Below, piece by piece: positions 1 to 13,494 of a DNA stretch of 33,732 nucleotides. This DNA comes from JADJQU01 sp035490315 (GTDB lineage Bacteria; Planctomycetota; UBA1135; GCA-002686595). The notes under the pieces were generated by a model. That model had not been told where the DNA came from. It saw only the letters and a list, made by a program, of their open reading frames with translations, and did no database searches. Each line of letters begins with the position of its first letter. Position 1 is the stretch's first letter. The DNA is taken from assembly GCA_035490315.1 (NCBI GenBank), contig DATHET010000344.1, positions 1 through 33,732 of the forward strand, written 5' to 3'. Both the position numbers and the translations under genes were made by a program.

Positions 1-3000
1 TGATGTCTTCCGTTCCGCCGATCTCGCGCGCGGTCTTGGCCAGAAGCTCGCCGGGCCCGATCATCACGCCTTCGTCGACTTCGATGTAGGCGCGCTCGGG
101 GATCGGGTAGAGGGCCAGGGGATGGCCCTGGGCGTCCTCGAGGATCAGCTGCGGGTGCAAGTCGCCCTTGTGCTCGACGACCAGCTTGCGGACCGTGCCG
201 CGGCGAGCATCGCGCTCGACGCGCATGGTCTTGCCTTCGATCAGGTCCTCGTAGCGGATCTTGCCCTTGAATTCGGCCAGGATCGGAACGTGGTGCGGGT
301 CCCATTGGCACATGCGCGTGCCGACCTTGACCTCGTCGCCGTCCTTGACGAACACGACCGCGCCGGTCGGAACCGGATACTGGTCGATCTGGCGTCCGCG
401 CGGATCGAGCAGGCGGATCTCGCCGTTGCGGTTGAGCACGACCTGCTGATTCAGCGAGTTCGTGACCACGCGCAGGTTGGCGAAAGCGACCTTGCCCACG
501 CGCTTGGCCTTGACTTCGGATTCCTCGACGGCGCGGCTCGCCGTGCCACCGATGTGGAACGTGCGCATGGTGAGCTGCGTGCCGGGTTCACCGATCGACT
601 GGGCGGCGATGATGCCCGCCGCGAGCCCGCGCTCGGCCAGCGTGCCGCGCGCCAGGTCCATGCCGTAGCAGCGAGCGCAGACTCCGAAGCCTGCTTCGCA
701 GGTCAGGGCCGAGCGCACGCGGATCTTCTCGTAGCCGAGAGCTTCGATGCGCAGCGCGGCGTCCTCGGTGATCAGATCGCCTTCGCGAACGATCACCTCG
801 TCGTTGACCACGTCGAGGATCGAGTCACGGGCGCCGCGGCCGCGGATGGCTTGCGCCAGCGACACCGCGACCTTCTCGCCCTTGTACACGATGCCCTTGG
901 TCACGCCGTTGAGCGTGCCGCAGTCCTCGATCGTGACCACGACGTTTTGCGCGACGTCGGTCAGCTTGCGCGTCAGGTAGCCGGCGTCGGCGGTCTTCAG
1001 CGCCGTGTCGGCCAATCCCTTGCGGGCGCCGTGCGTGGAGCTGAAGTACTCGAGCACCTTCAGACCTTCGCGGAAGTTGGCCTTGATCGGGGTCTCGATG
1101 ATCTTGCCCGAAGGCTTGGCCATCAGACCGCGCATCCCGCCGAGCTGGCGGATCTGGTCGACGGAACCGCGCGCGCCCGAGCTGACCATGCAGTAGATCG
1201 GGTTGACGTAGTTCGAGCCCTCGTAGTAGTCCTCGCGGAGGACCGCCATCAAGTCCTCGCCGACCTTCTCGCGGGCATGGGTCCACAAGTCGATGATCTT
1301 CAGGTAGCGCTCGCCCTCTGTGATCACGCCCTTCTGGAAGGCCTTCTCGACCTTGTCGATTTCCTTCTGCGTCTCGCCGAGGATCAGCGCCTTGGACGGC
1401 GGCACGCGGATGTCGTCCTTCGCGAAGGACAGTCCGGCGCGCGTGCTGGCCTTGAAGCCGAGATCCTTGAGATCGTCGAGCAGCTTGAGCGTCGCGTCGC
1501 GGCCGAGCAGGCGGTGGCAATCGCTGATCAGCGCCTGGATGCCGCGCTTGTCGAGCTCGTAGTTGTAGTACGGCATCCCCGCGGGAAGGATGTCGTTGAA
1601 CACCGCGCGGCCGACGGTCGTGTTCAAGTACACGCGCTTGGCCTTGGGATCCTCCTTGCCGCCTTCGGGGATGCGGCCGCCGGCGTCGACGTCCATCAAG
1701 CCCGACTTCGAGCTGTTCTTGATCTGACGACCCGGATCCATGCGCACCTGGACCGGTTGGTGGGTCGAGGTCACGTTGTGGCCGTAGGCCAGGAACAGCT
1801 CCGAGAGCGAGGAGAAGCGCATCGGCTTCTTGGTCGCGCGCTCGGCGCCGAGGTGGCTCTTCGTCAGGTAGTGCATGCCGAGCACCATGTCCTGCGAGGG
1901 CGAGATGATCGGCGTGCCGTTGGCCGGCGAGAACACGTTGTTCGTGGAGAGCATCAGCGTGCTCGCCTCGATCTGTGCCTCGTAGGAAAGCGGCAGGTGG
2001 ACAGCCATCTGGTCACCGTCGAAGTCGGCGTTGAACCCGCCGCAGACCAAGGGGTGCAAGCGGATCGCGTTGCCTTCGATGAGCACGGGCTCGAAAGCCT
2101 GGATGCCCATGCGGTGCAGAGTCGGCGCGCGGTTCAAGAGCACCGGGTGGTCGCGGATCACCTCTTCGAGGATGTCCCAGACCTCCTCGTCGCGGCGCTC
2201 GAGCATCTTCTTCGCCGACTTGATCGTGTCGGCGAGCCCGAGCTCCTTGAGCCGGCGAATAATGAAGGGCTGGAACAGCTCCAGCGCGACTTTCTTCGGC
2301 AGACCGCACTGGTGCAGGCGCAATTCGGGCCCGACCACGATCACGGACCGCGCCGAGTAGTCGACGCGTTTGCCGAGCAGGTTCTCGCGGAAGCGGCCTT
2401 GCTTGCCCTTGATCATGTCGGTCAAGGACTTCAGCGGCCGGTTCGAGGAACCGAGCACCGCGCGGCGGCAGCGGCCGTTGTCGAACAGGGCGTCGACCGA
2501 TTGCTGCAGCATCCGCTTCTCGTTGCGGATGATCACCTCGGGCGCGTTGAGGTCGAGCAGCTTCTTCAACCGGTTGTTGCGGTTGATCAAGCGCCGGTAC
2601 AGGTCGTTGAGGTCGCTGGTCGCGAAGTTGCCCGAGTCGAGCAGCACCAGGGGGCGCAGGTCCGGCGGGATCACGGGGATCACGTCGAGGATCATCCACT
2701 CGGGATTGTTCCCGGAGTCGCGCAGCATCTCGACCGTGCGCAGACGCTTGATGATGTCCTTCATGCGCTGCTTCGAGCGCGTCGAGAGCAGCTCCTCGCG
2801 CAGTTCCGCCGAGAGCTTCGACAGGTCGAGGCGGCGCAGGATCTTCTTGACCGCCTCGGCGCCCATGTCGGCGTCGAACTCGGCGCCGTACTTGGCGCGC
2901 GACTGGCGGAACTCGTCCTCGGTCAGGAGCTGGTGCGCCTCGAGCGGCGTGTCGCCCGGATCGATGACGATGTAGTCCTGGAAGTAGACGACGCGCTCGA

Positions 3001-3388
3001 GGTTCGAGGTCTGGATCCCGAGCAGGGTGCCCAGGCGCGAAGGCATGGCCTTGAAGAACCAGATGTGCGCGACTGGCGCGGCCAGGTTGATGTGGCCCAT
3101 GCGTTTGCGGCGCACGCGGCTGTGCGTGATCATCACGCCGCACTTGTCGCAGACGATGCCCTTGTGCTTGATGCCCTTGTACTTGCCGCAGAAGCATTCC
3201 CAGTCCTTTTCAGGCCCGAAAATGCGCTCGCAGAACAAGCCGTCGCGCTCCGGACGATACGTCCGGTAGTTGATCGTCTCGGGCTTCTTGACCTCGCCGT
3301 AAGACCACGAGCGGATGTCTTCCGGTGACGCCAGCGCGATCGTCACGCTGCCGTAGTCATTGATGCGATTGCTGATCGGTTCGACCAT
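1..3388 (-). CDS. rpoC: DNA-directed RNA polymerase subunit beta' (partial, 3' end outside window)
   Basis: This is the beta' subunit of RNA polymerase, the subunit that holds the catalytic magnesium. The visible part is residues 1-1129; the coding frame stays open to base 1, so the C-terminus lies outside the window. The N-terminal zinc site is visible as C65, C67, C80 and C83. The active-site motif NADFDGDQM is at residues 453-461, almost the same position as in E. coli (458-466). The second zinc site is C823, C897, C904 and C907, within the usual CEAGFGVCARCYG context. The ATG at 3388 follows a good purine-rich ribosome site (AGGAGAGGG). It starts 27 bases after the rpoB stop, the normal rpoBC arrangement. 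I see no frameshift in the visible part. Identity is certain from the motifs. Confidence 0.98.
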   Translation of the reverse strand, partial: MVEPISNRINDYGSVTIALASPEDIRSWSYGEVKKPETINYRTYRPERDGLFCERIFGPEKDWECFCGKYKGIKHKGIVCDKCGVMITHSRVRRKRMGHINLAAPVAHIWFFKAMPSRLGTLLGIQTSNLERVVYFQDYIVIDPGDTPLEAHQLLTEDEFRQSRAKYGAEFDADMGAEAVKKILRRLDLSKLSAELREELLSTRSKQRMKDIIKRLRTVEMLRDSGNNPEWMILDVIPVIPPDLRPLVLLDSGNFATSDLNDLYRRLINRNNRLKKLLDLNAPEVIIRNEKRMLQQSVDALFDNGRCRRAVLGSSNRPLKSLTDMIKGKQGRFRENLLGKRVDYSARSVIVVGPELRLHQCGLPKKVALELFQPFIIRRLKELGLADTIKSAKKMLERRDEEVWDILEEVIRDHPVLLNRAPTLHRMGIQAFEPVLIEGNAIRLHPLVCGGFNADFDGDQMAVHLPLSYEAQIEASTLMLSTNNVFSPANGTPIISPSQDMVLGMHYLTKSHLGAERATKKPMRFSSLSELFLAYGHNVTSTHQPVQVRMDPGRQIKNSSKSGLMDVDAGGRIPEGGKEDPKAKRVYLNTTVGRAVFNDILPAGMPYYNYELDKRGIQALISDCHRLLGRDATLKLLDDLKDLGFKASTRAGLSFAKDDIRVPPSKALILGETQKEIDKVEKAFQKGVITEGERYLKIIDLWTHAREKVGEDLMAVLREDYYEGSNYVNPIYCMVSSGARGSVDQIRQLGGMRGLMAKPSGKIIETPIKANFREGLKVLEYFSSTHGARKGLADTALKTADAGYLTRKLTDVAQNVVVTIEDCGTLNGVTKGIVYKGEKVAVSLAQAIRGRGARDSILDVVNDEVIVREGDLITEDAALRIEALGYEKIRVRSALTCEAGFGVCARCYGMDLARGTLAERGLAAGIIAAQSIGEPGTQLTMRTFHIGGTASRAVEESEVKAKRVGKVAFANLRVVTNSLNQQVVLNRNGEIRLLDPRGRQIDQYPVPTGAVVFVKDGDEVKVGTRMCQWDPHHVPILAEFKGKIRYEDLIEGKTMRVERDARRGTVRKLVVEHKGDLHPQLILEDAQGHPLALYPIPERAYIEVDEGVMIGPGELLAKTAREIGGTEDI

Positions 3389-3415
3389 GGTGACCCTCTC
3401 CTGTTCGCCCGAGGG

Positions 3416-7138
<3,723 letters not shown>

Positions 7139-7600
7139 ATGCGGTCACTCGCGTGCGTGCCGGAGCGAATCCAACTCTTGCGTGCCGACGAGCCCGCTGG
7201 GACCCGAACGCAACGAGATGTTCACTCCAAGGGTGTGGGTGTGGCGAAGCTCCCCGGCCGGTGGATGCGGCCGCGGAGCGCGAATCCGGGCATGCTGCGA
7301 CGGACAGCCTTTCGCCCAGTGAATGTCGAGGAAGACCAGTGGATCCAAGACGGCGCAAATCAGGTGGCGTGATCTGCGACAGTTGCAGGAGGGTCGGTCG
7401 CGAGATCCGACCCCGTCCCAGGGCCTGGGGAGGATACCGAATCTCGCGGAAAAATGCGCGTGGGGACCGGACGGGGTCTGTCCGGCCGGATTGCTGCCCG
7501 CCTCCTAGTCCAGATCCCCGCCTCTTGGGGAGGCAGGGCGGCCGGACCGGGCGGAAGGCAGGGAATCAGGCGTCGGCGGGAAGGGCTTCCCGCCTGCGCA
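7139..7600 (-). promoter_or_regulatory. rplL-rpoB spacer with GC-rich hairpins (probable attenuator or processing region)
   Basis: This 462-base spacer holds no gene that I can support. Several self-complementary segments are visible: GGGTCGG/CCGACCC at 7391-7413, CCCAG/CTGGG at 7417-7429, CCGGACGG/CTGTCCGG at 7467-7485 (with one G-U pair) and GCCTC/GAGGC at 7520-7534. None is followed by a clear U-run on the minus strand. In E. coli the equivalent spacer contains an attenuator and an RNase III site that set the ratio of ribosomal protein to polymerase. By analogy this region may do the same, but that is inference. A separate rpoBC promoter here cannot be excluded. Confidence 0.45.
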
Positions 7601-7993
7601 TCAAGTCAGCTTGACCTTGGCGCCGGCGGCTTCGAGCTGCTTCTTCATCGCAGCAGCCTCGTCCTTGGTGGCGCCTTCCTTCACGGTCTTGGGAGCGCCC
7701 TCGACCAGGTCCTTGGCTTCCTTCAAGCCCAGGCCGGTGATCGCGCGCACTTCCTTGATGACCTTGATCTTCTCGGCTCCGCCGTCCTCGAGGACGACGT
7801 TGAAGCTGGTCTTTTCCTCGACTGCGGCGGCGGGAACGCCAGCGGCTGCCGCGGCGGCAACCGGGGCAGCAGCCGAGACGCCCCAGTGGGCTTCGAGGTG
7901 CTTGACGAGCTTGGCCGCCTGCAACAGGCTCAGGCCATCGAGCTGATTGGCGAGGGTTTGGAGCGCGGGCTCCAGGGTTTCGACTTCGGACAT
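7601..7993 (-). CDS. rplL: 50S ribosomal protein L7/L12
   Basis: This is the stalk protein L7/L12, 130 residues, which binds L10 as dimers and recruits translational GTPases. The N-terminal dimerisation helices occupy roughly residues 1-38, followed by an Ala/Val/Pro hinge at about 40-57. The globular C-terminal domain (about 62-130) contains the family sequence KIKVIKEVRAITGLGLKEAK. The N-terminal part is slightly longer than in E. coli. The ATG at 7993 is preceded by TAGGAGAG, a strong ribosome site, fitting the high stoichiometry needed for this protein. It lies 80 bases after rplJ in the rplKAJL order, so its identity and context agree. Confidence 0.97.
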   Translation of the reverse strand: MSEVETLEPALQTLANQLDGLSLLQAAKLVKHLEAHWGVSAAAPVAAAAAAGVPAAAVEEKTSFNVVLEDGGAEKIKVIKEVRAITGLGLKEAKDLVEGAPKTVKEGATKDEAAAMKKQLEAAGAKVKLT

Positions 7994-8073
7994 GAGACTC
8001 TCCTAAGGAGTACTTCGGGGTCAGGGTGATCAGGGTCCCCGCGCCGGATGGGCCGGCTCGGGTTGGACAGGGT

Positions 8074-8634
8074 TCAGCTCGCTTCGGGTGCGGCGGCGGC
8101 GGCTTCTTCGCCACCGCCGGCCTTGTCGACTCGGGCTTGGAGCAGACGGGCGACGCCCGCGGGATTGGCGGCCAGGACGGTGACCAGCCCGCGCGCGGGC
8201 GCGGAGATCAGGCCGACCAGCTTGGCGCGCAGGGTGAGCTTGTCGGGGACGCCGGCCAGGGCCTTGGCATCCGCCTGGGACAGGACCAGGCCTTCGAGCA
8301 GACCGGAGCGGATCGGCAGCTTGCCGGATTTCTTCAGCTCGGCCGAGGTGAGGAGCTTGGCGGCGTTGATCACGCCCTCCGCGGAGCCGTAGACGATGCC
8401 GACGTTGCCGATCAGCACATCGTCGCCGAACTCGACGCCGCGCTCGGCGAGCACGCGCCGCGCGAGGGAGTTGCGCACCATGCGCAGTCGCGCTCCGCCC
8501 TTGGCGAGCTCGGCGCGCAGCTTCTCGAGCTCCTTGACCGTCACGCGGTCCATCGAGACCACCAGCATGCCGCCGGCGTCCTTGAATTCCCGCGCGTATT
8601 CGCGGGAGACCATTTCTTTCAGAAGGTTGGGCAT
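8074..8634 (-). CDS. rplJ: 50S ribosomal protein L10
   Basis: This is ribosomal protein L10, 186 residues, which anchors the L7/L12 dimers to 23S rRNA. The N-terminal RNA-binding domain is recognisable by MLVVSMDRVTVKELEKLR and VRNSLARRVL. The C-terminal helix that binds L7/L12 is followed by a low-complexity Gly/Glu/Ala tail. The start ATG lies only four bases after the rplA stop, so the two are probably translationally coupled. In E. coli, L10 (with L7/L12) represses its own mRNA; the four-base rplA-rplJ gap leaves no room for an equivalent independent leader, so any control site would have to lie inside rplA. The length is typical for the family. Confidence 0.96.
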   Translation of the reverse strand: MPNLLKEMVSREYAREFKDAGGMLVVSMDRVTVKELEKLRAELAKGGARLRMVRNSLARRVLAERGVEFGDDVLIGNVGIVYGSAEGVINAAKLLTSAELKKSGKLPIRSGLLEGLVLSQADAKALAGVPDKLTLRAKLVGLISAPARGLVTVLAANPAGVARLLQARVDKAGGGEEAAAAAPEAS

Positions 8635-8638
8635 CGGC

Positions 8639-9325
8639 TCAGGCTCCGTAGGAAATCCAGGCCCCGGGGCCCATGGTGGTCGAGACCGAAATGCGCCGCA
8701 TGAACGTGCCCTTGACCGCGGGCGGGCGCATCGCGGCGAGGTGATCGAGGAAGGCGCGCAGGTTGGCTTCGAGGTCCTCGGTCTTGAACGAGCGCTTGCC
8801 GACCGCCGCGTGGACGTTGCCGCCCGCGTCGGTGCGGAACTCGACCTTGCCGGCCTTGAACTCGCGCACGGCGGCGCCGACGTCGGCGGTGACCGTGCCC
8901 GACTTCGGGCTGGGCATCTTGCCCTGGGGACCGAGGACTTTTCCGAGCTTGCCGACGTGCTTCATCATGTCGGGGCTGGCGATCACGACGTCGAAGTCGA
9001 GCCAGCCGCCGGCGATCCGGTCCGCGAGGTCGCCGCTGCCGACCTCGTCGGCTCCGGCGGCGCGCGCGGCATCGGCCTTGTCGCCTTCGGCGAAGACCAC
9101 GACCGTGACCTTCTTGCCCAGGCCCTTGGGCAGGGAGACCGCGCCGCGAACCAGCTGATCGGACTTCTTGGGGTCGATCCCGAGCCGAACGGCGACCTCG
9201 ACGGTCTCGTCGAACTTCGGATGCGGCAGGCCCTGGATCAGGGCGAGCGCGGCGGCGGGCTCGTAGACCTTGGTGCGGTCCACCTGAGCGGCGGCTTTCG
9301 TGTAGCGCTTGCTTCGTAGTGCCAT
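8639..9325 (-). CDS. rplA: 50S ribosomal protein L1
   Basis: This is ribosomal protein L1 of the L1 stalk, 228 residues, involved in release of deacylated tRNA and in autogenous control of the L11-L1 mRNA in many bacteria. The core signature is visible as KVLGPQGKMPSPKSGTVT, slightly altered from the common MPNPKTGTVT. The VEVAVRLGIDPKKSDQ segment near residue 45 is the usual N-terminal element. The ATG is at 9325, 37 bases after the rplK stop, preceded by an AAGGA-type site. The gene is complete with TGA at 8639. Nothing is abnormal apart from the two substitutions in the signature. Confidence 0.97.
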   Translation of the reverse strand: MALRSKRYTKAAAQVDRTKVYEPAAALALIQGLPHPKFDETVEVAVRLGIDPKKSDQLVRGAVSLPKGLGKKVTVVVFAEGDKADAARAAGADEVGSGDLADRIAGGWLDFDVVIASPDMMKHVGKLGKVLGPQGKMPSPKSGTVTADVGAAVREFKAGKVEFRTDAGGNVHAAVGKRSFKTEDLEANLRAFLDHLAAMRPPAVKGTFMRRISVSTTMGPGAWISYGA

Positions 9326-9362
9326 CGTTGTCCTTCTTGGTCCTGATTGGGAGGGCTGGCGA

Positions 9363-9791
9363 CTAGCCCACCACCTCGATGCCTGCGGAACGCGCGGTGC
9401 CTGCGATGATGCGCGCGGCCATGTCCAGATCGCGCGCGTTGAGATCCTTCATTTTCATCTTGGCGATCTCGAGGACCTGAGCCTTGGTCACCTTGCCGAC
9501 GGACTTCTCGTGTCCGACCGTGCCGCTGCCCTTCTCGATGCCAGCTGCTTTCTTGAGCAGAATGGCGGCGGGCGGCGACTTGAGGATGAAGTCGAAACTG
9601 CGGTCCTTGTAGACCGTGATCTCGACCGGAATGATCAAGCCCTGCTGGGCGCGCGTCGCGTCGTTGAACTGCTTCACGAACATCGCGATGTTCACGCCGT
9701 GCGAGCCGAGCGCGGGACCGACCGGGGGTGCCGGCGTCGCTTGCCCTGCAGGACACTGCAGCTTGATCTTGCCTGTGATTTCTTTTGCCAT
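9363..9791 (-). CDS. rplK: 50S ribosomal protein L11
   Basis: This is ribosomal protein L11, 142 residues, part of the GTPase-associated centre with the L7/L12 stalk. The N-terminal domain reads KIKLQCPAGQATPAPPVGPALG followed by HGVNIAMF, the diagnostic L11 sequence. The C-terminal rRNA-binding domain includes the conserved LNARDLDMAARIIAGTARS segment. Length and domain order are exactly those of the family. The ATG at 9791 follows a purine-rich AAAAGGAAT site. It lies 47 bases after nusG and 37 bases before rplA in the normal order. Confidence 0.98.
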   Translation of the reverse strand: MAKEITGKIKLQCPAGQATPAPPVGPALGSHGVNIAMFVKQFNDATRAQQGLIIPVEITVYKDRSFDFILKSPPAAILLKKAAGIEKGSGTVGHEKSVGKVTKAQVLEIAKMKMKDLNARDLDMAARIIAGTARSAGIEVVG

Positions 9792-9838
9792 CGCGAGATT
9801 CCTTTTCGAAGTGCCGGAGTGCGGTCAGATCGCGCCGC

Positions 9839-10390
9839 TCAGACCTTCTCCACTTCCCAGTACTCGAGCTCGACCGGCGTCGGACGACCGAAGATCGTGA
9901 CCACGACGCGCACTGTTCCCTTTTCCGGAGAGACGTCCTCGACGGCGCCGTCGAATCCGTCGAACGCTCCGGACTTGATCTTGACCATGTCGCCCTTCTG
10001 CAGGCCGATGGTGACTTGCGGGCGCGACTCGGTGTCGGACATGCGCACCAGGATCGCCTGGACCTCGCCGTCGGACAGCGGCACGGGCTCGCCGCGAGAG
10101 CCGAGGAAATCGCCGACCTTGCCGGTCTCGCGCACCACGGATTGAGCTTGCAGGGCGCGCGGATCCTCGGGATCGGCGAGGTCGACCTGCAGCATCAGGT
10201 AGCCCGGGTAGAGCTTGCGATTCACGATGCGTTTCTTGCCGCCCTTCAGGTCGGTGACGCGCTCGAAAGGCACGAGCACCTGCGGGACGATGTCCTGCAC
10301 GCCGGCCAGCTTGATGCGCATCTCCAGCTGCTTGCGGACGGAGTCCTCGCAGCCGGATTGGCAACGGACGAAATACCACTTGTGTGCCAT
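9839..10390 (-). CDS. nusG: Transcription termination/antitermination factor NusG
   Basis: NusG is 183 residues here. It binds the RNA polymerase clamp, suppresses pausing and links transcription to Rho and to the ribosome. The NGN domain covers about residues 1-115, beginning KWYFVRCQSGCEDSVRKQLE and including the LYPGYLML core. The C-terminal KOW domain, about 128-183, contains GDMVKIKSGAFDGFDG. I chose the ATG at 10390 because it gives the canonical N-terminus and its first base is also the last base of the secE stop (TGATG overlap), implying coupling. The frame is open further upstream, but that extension lies inside secE and is not NusG-like. Confidence 0.96.
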   Translation of the reverse strand: MAHKWYFVRCQSGCEDSVRKQLEMRIKLAGVQDIVPQVLVPFERVTDLKGGKKRIVNRKLYPGYLMLQVDLADPEDPRALQAQSVVRETGKVGDFLGSRGEPVPLSDGEVQAILVRMSDTESRPQVTIGLQKGDMVKIKSGAFDGFDGAVEDVSPEKGTVRVVVTIFGRPTPVELEYWEVEKV

Positions 10391-10851
10391 CAGGTAGTGC
10401 CTGCCCAACCGAACCAGAGGACCTTGGTCACTCGCGCGATCACAAGGTCCGAACCAGCGAGGAAGACCATCAGGAAGAGCACGCAGAAGATCACCACCAG
10501 CGACGAGCTGACCACGTCCTTGAACGTCGGCCAGGTGACCTTGCGCAGCTCGCTCTCGGTGTCGATCAACAGGTCGGCCGTCTTCGGCTTCTCCAGCCAG
10601 CGATAGAGCAGGAACACGCTCGCGACGCCGACGAAGGAGGCGATCAGGAACGCCGGAGTCAGCGGGATGTTGAGGATCGGGATGTTCATCCCGTTCTGCC
10701 CCTTGGCATCCTCGCCGAAGCGCGTGCCCAGGGCCTTGCTCAAGACGCCGAGCTGGATGTTGAGCGCGCGCGCTCCCCACAACGCGAGGATCGTCAATGA
10801 CCAGAACGCGGCCATGCGGGCCATGCGTCCTTGATCTTTGCGGTAAGCCAT
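10390..10851 (-). CDS. secE: Preprotein translocase subunit SecE
   Basis: SecE is the small clamp subunit of the SecYEG protein channel. The C-terminal third has the family signature ESELRKVTWPT, an amphipathic helix followed by the essential membrane helix at about residues 115-140. The protein is 153 residues, much longer than the one-helix SecE of about 60-70 residues found in most phyla. Two more hydrophobic segments are visible, at about 12-30 and 66-85, giving three membrane helices as in E. coli SecE. It sits directly before nusG with a one-base overlap, the conserved secE-nusG pairing. An AGG-type ribosome site precedes the ATG at 10851. Confidence 0.93.
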   Translation of the reverse strand: MAYRKDQGRMARMAAFWSLTILALWGARALNIQLGVLSKALGTRFGEDAKGQNGMNIPILNIPLTPAFLIASFVGVASVFLLYRWLEKPKTADLLIDTESELRKVTWPTFKDVVSSSLVVIFCVLFLMVFLAGSDLVIARVTKVLWFGWAGTT

Positions 10852-10940
10852 GTGCGGTTGCCTGGGTGTGGGGAGGGTGAGCGGATCAGACGCCGGGAAA
10901 TGTTGCCCAGCGAGACGGAGCTAGACGCGAGGGCGCGGAA

Positions 10941-11099
10941 CTAGAGCTTGTGCTCCTTGTGCGAGACGTGCTTGCGGCAGAAGCGGCAGTACTTGCTCTT
11001 CTCGAGCTTGTATCCGGCCTTCTGACGCTTGTGCGTCGTGTAGTTCCGGTTCTTGCACTCCGTGCACTCGAGGAAGACGAAGCGTTCCTTGGTCTTCAT
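10941..11099 (-). CDS. rpmG: 50S ribosomal protein L33
   Basis: This short gene encodes a 52-residue L33 zinc-ribbon ribosomal protein. Translation from the ATG at 11099 gives a basic protein starting MKTKERFVFLECTEC, with cysteines at 12, 15, 38 and 41 forming the two CXXC knuckles, so it is the zinc-binding (C+) form. The length matches the family (about 49-55). It lies between tuf and secE, a position common in bacteria outside the Gammaproteobacteria. The stop is TAG at 10941. The assignment rests on the complete pattern of knuckles and basic residues, and on synteny. Confidence 0.95.
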   Translation of the reverse strand: MKTKERFVFLECTECKNRNYTTHKRQKAGYKLEKSKYCRFCRKHVSHKEHKL

Positions 11100-11145
11100 G
11101 ATGATTGGCCTGGGGTGTCGGGACTTGGGTCGAGGTGGATCGCGA

Positions 11146-11170
11146 GCGGAGGCGCAAGTCGCGCCTCCGC
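11146..11170 (-). terminator. 10-bp perfect hairpin between tuf and rpmG
   Basis: The arms GCGGAGGCGC and GCGCCTCCGC pair perfectly over ten bases around a five-base loop, 17 bases after the tuf stop codon. There is no U-run after it on the minus strand, so it is not a classic strong intrinsic terminator. It may give partial termination or protect the 3' end of the very abundant tuf message while letting some polymerase continue into rpmG-secE-nusG. That role is inference. Confidence 0.5.
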
Positions 11171-11187
11171 CCGTTGGATCCAGTGGG

Positions 11188-12390
<1,203 letters not shown>

Positions 12391-12447
12391 GACTGTTCTC
12401 CGGTGACTGGACGGATGGTGACCGCTTCGAACCTGGGGAGGGATGTC

Positions 12448-12465
12448 GGACCCTGGAGCGGGTCC
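12448..12465 (-). promoter_or_regulatory. Hairpin in the tuf leader
   Basis: GGACCC and GGGTCC form a perfect six-base stem around a six-base loop, 58 bases before the tuf ATG and 46 bases after the tRNA-Thr(GGT) gene. It could mark a processing site that separates the tRNA part from the tuf mRNA. No U-run is present. The functional reading is inference. Confidence 0.35.
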
Positions 12466-12510
12466 GTTGAACGTTGAGAGGTTTGAGAAGTTGAGGGAGA
12501 CGGTGAGGGG

Positions 12511-12585
<75 letters not shown>

Positions 12586-12761
12586 GACGCGATCCTCGTG
12601 CTCGGGGCACAAGGGCCGCGGATCGCCGGCCTGCTCGGGGCAGGCGTTCCGGAATCAGCCCTGCTTTTCCCCGGGCCCGAGTCTTCGGGTGGGGTGCGCG
12701 TGGTTCGCGCACGAGCTGGGCACGGGAGCGGCGCTGGGCGGGCGCGCCGCGGCAGCAGGGT

Positions 12762-12835
12762 TGGAGCGGGCGATGGGAATCGAACCCACGCTATCAGCTT
12801 GGAAGGCTGAAGTTCTACCATTGAACTACGCCCGC
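12762..12835 (-). tRNA. tRNA-Gly (anticodon TCC)
   Basis: The acceptor stem is GCGGGCG/CGCCCGC, with discriminator T and an encoded CCA. The anticodon stem TCAGC/GCTGA encloses CTTCCAA, giving anticodon TCC. The T-loop is TTCGATT. It matches E. coli glyT in order. The 176-base spacer to tRNA-Thr(GGT) holds no gene that I can see. Confidence 0.96.
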
Positions 12836-13072
12836 AAGATCGGCAGGTGAGGGCGAGCGGCGCATGCGCACCGCGAAGCCCGGCAGGAATGCCGATGGCT
12901 CCACAGGCTCGGGACCGTAGCAAGGGTTGACGCAGCTCGCTGTCGAGCCGCCCCGCCCCACCCGCGCGCAGAGGCGCGCATGTTGCCGCGCGCCGTGGCG
13001 CGCACTTGGATCGATCTGCGCGTGAGCGCGTCGAGCCGCGAGCCCGCGACGTCGTCGCGAGCTGGCTTTTGG

Positions 13073-13157
13073 TGGTGGGGAGAGGCGGATTCGAACCGCC
13101 GAAGGCTGTGCCATCAGATTTACAGTCTGACCTCGTTGGCCGCTTGAGTATCTCCCC
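13073..13157 (-). tRNA. tRNA-Tyr (anticodon GTA)
   Basis: This is an 85-base class II tRNA with a long variable arm. The acceptor stem is GGGGAGA/TCTCCCC, with discriminator A and an encoded CCA. The anticodon stem TCAGA/TCTGA encloses CTGTAAA, giving anticodon GTA. The T-loop is TTCGAAT. It matches E. coli tyrU in order. The 237-base spacer to the Gly gene contains only short GC-rich palindromes. Confidence 0.96.
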
Positions 13158-13388
13158 TTGCTCTCGGGTGCCCGGTGTTAGCGCAGCGGTACGATCCGCG
13201 CCCCGCGCTTCGAAAAAGCGCTGGGCACGAAGTCCATGCCATTGCTCCCGTGTCATCCGGAAGGGTCTCGTTGCCAGGGAGCGTCGGTCCATCGGGGCAC
13301 GCCGCGGTGTGCGGAGTGCTTCGAGCGGGCCGGTGATCACTTGTTGAATAGAGCGGAGCGCGGTTGAGCGCGCTGATCCTGCAGACGG

Positions 13389-13463
13389 TGGAGCCAGCGG
13401 CGGGAATCGAACCCGCAACCGCCGGTTTACAAAACCGGTGCTCTACCGTTGAGCCACGCTGGC
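13389..13463 (-). tRNA. tRNA-Thr (anticodon TGT)
   Basis: This is the first tRNA of the operon, with acceptor stem GCCAGCG/CGCTGGC, discriminator T and an encoded CCA. The anticodon stem CCGGT/ACCGG encloses TTTGTAA, giving anticodon TGT. The T-loop is TTCGATT. It corresponds to E. coli thrU. A hairpin (AGCGCG/CGCGCT, 13357-13374) lies just downstream of its 3' end and could be involved in processing. Confidence 0.96.
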
Positions 13464-13494
13464 GAGGATGCCCGCCGTCGCGGCCCAAGGCCGT

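Noticed and set aside
122..3328. A 1068-codon open frame on the plus strand opposite rpoC.
   Set aside because: It is exactly antisense to rpoC and its translation is Arg/Ala/Asp/Val-rich low-complexity sequence, as expected for a complementary frame in GC-rich coding DNA.
10391..10780. In-frame upstream extension of nusG.
   Set aside because: It is a frame shadow within secE; NusG begins at the conserved MAHKWYFVR at 10390.
13176..13240. A D-arm-like TAGCGCAGCGGTA and a TTCGAAAA on the plus strand between two tRNAs.
   Set aside because: No acceptor stem or anticodon arm could be formed; judged chance or a decayed remnant. The local GCGCTT/AAGCGC hairpin explains part of it.
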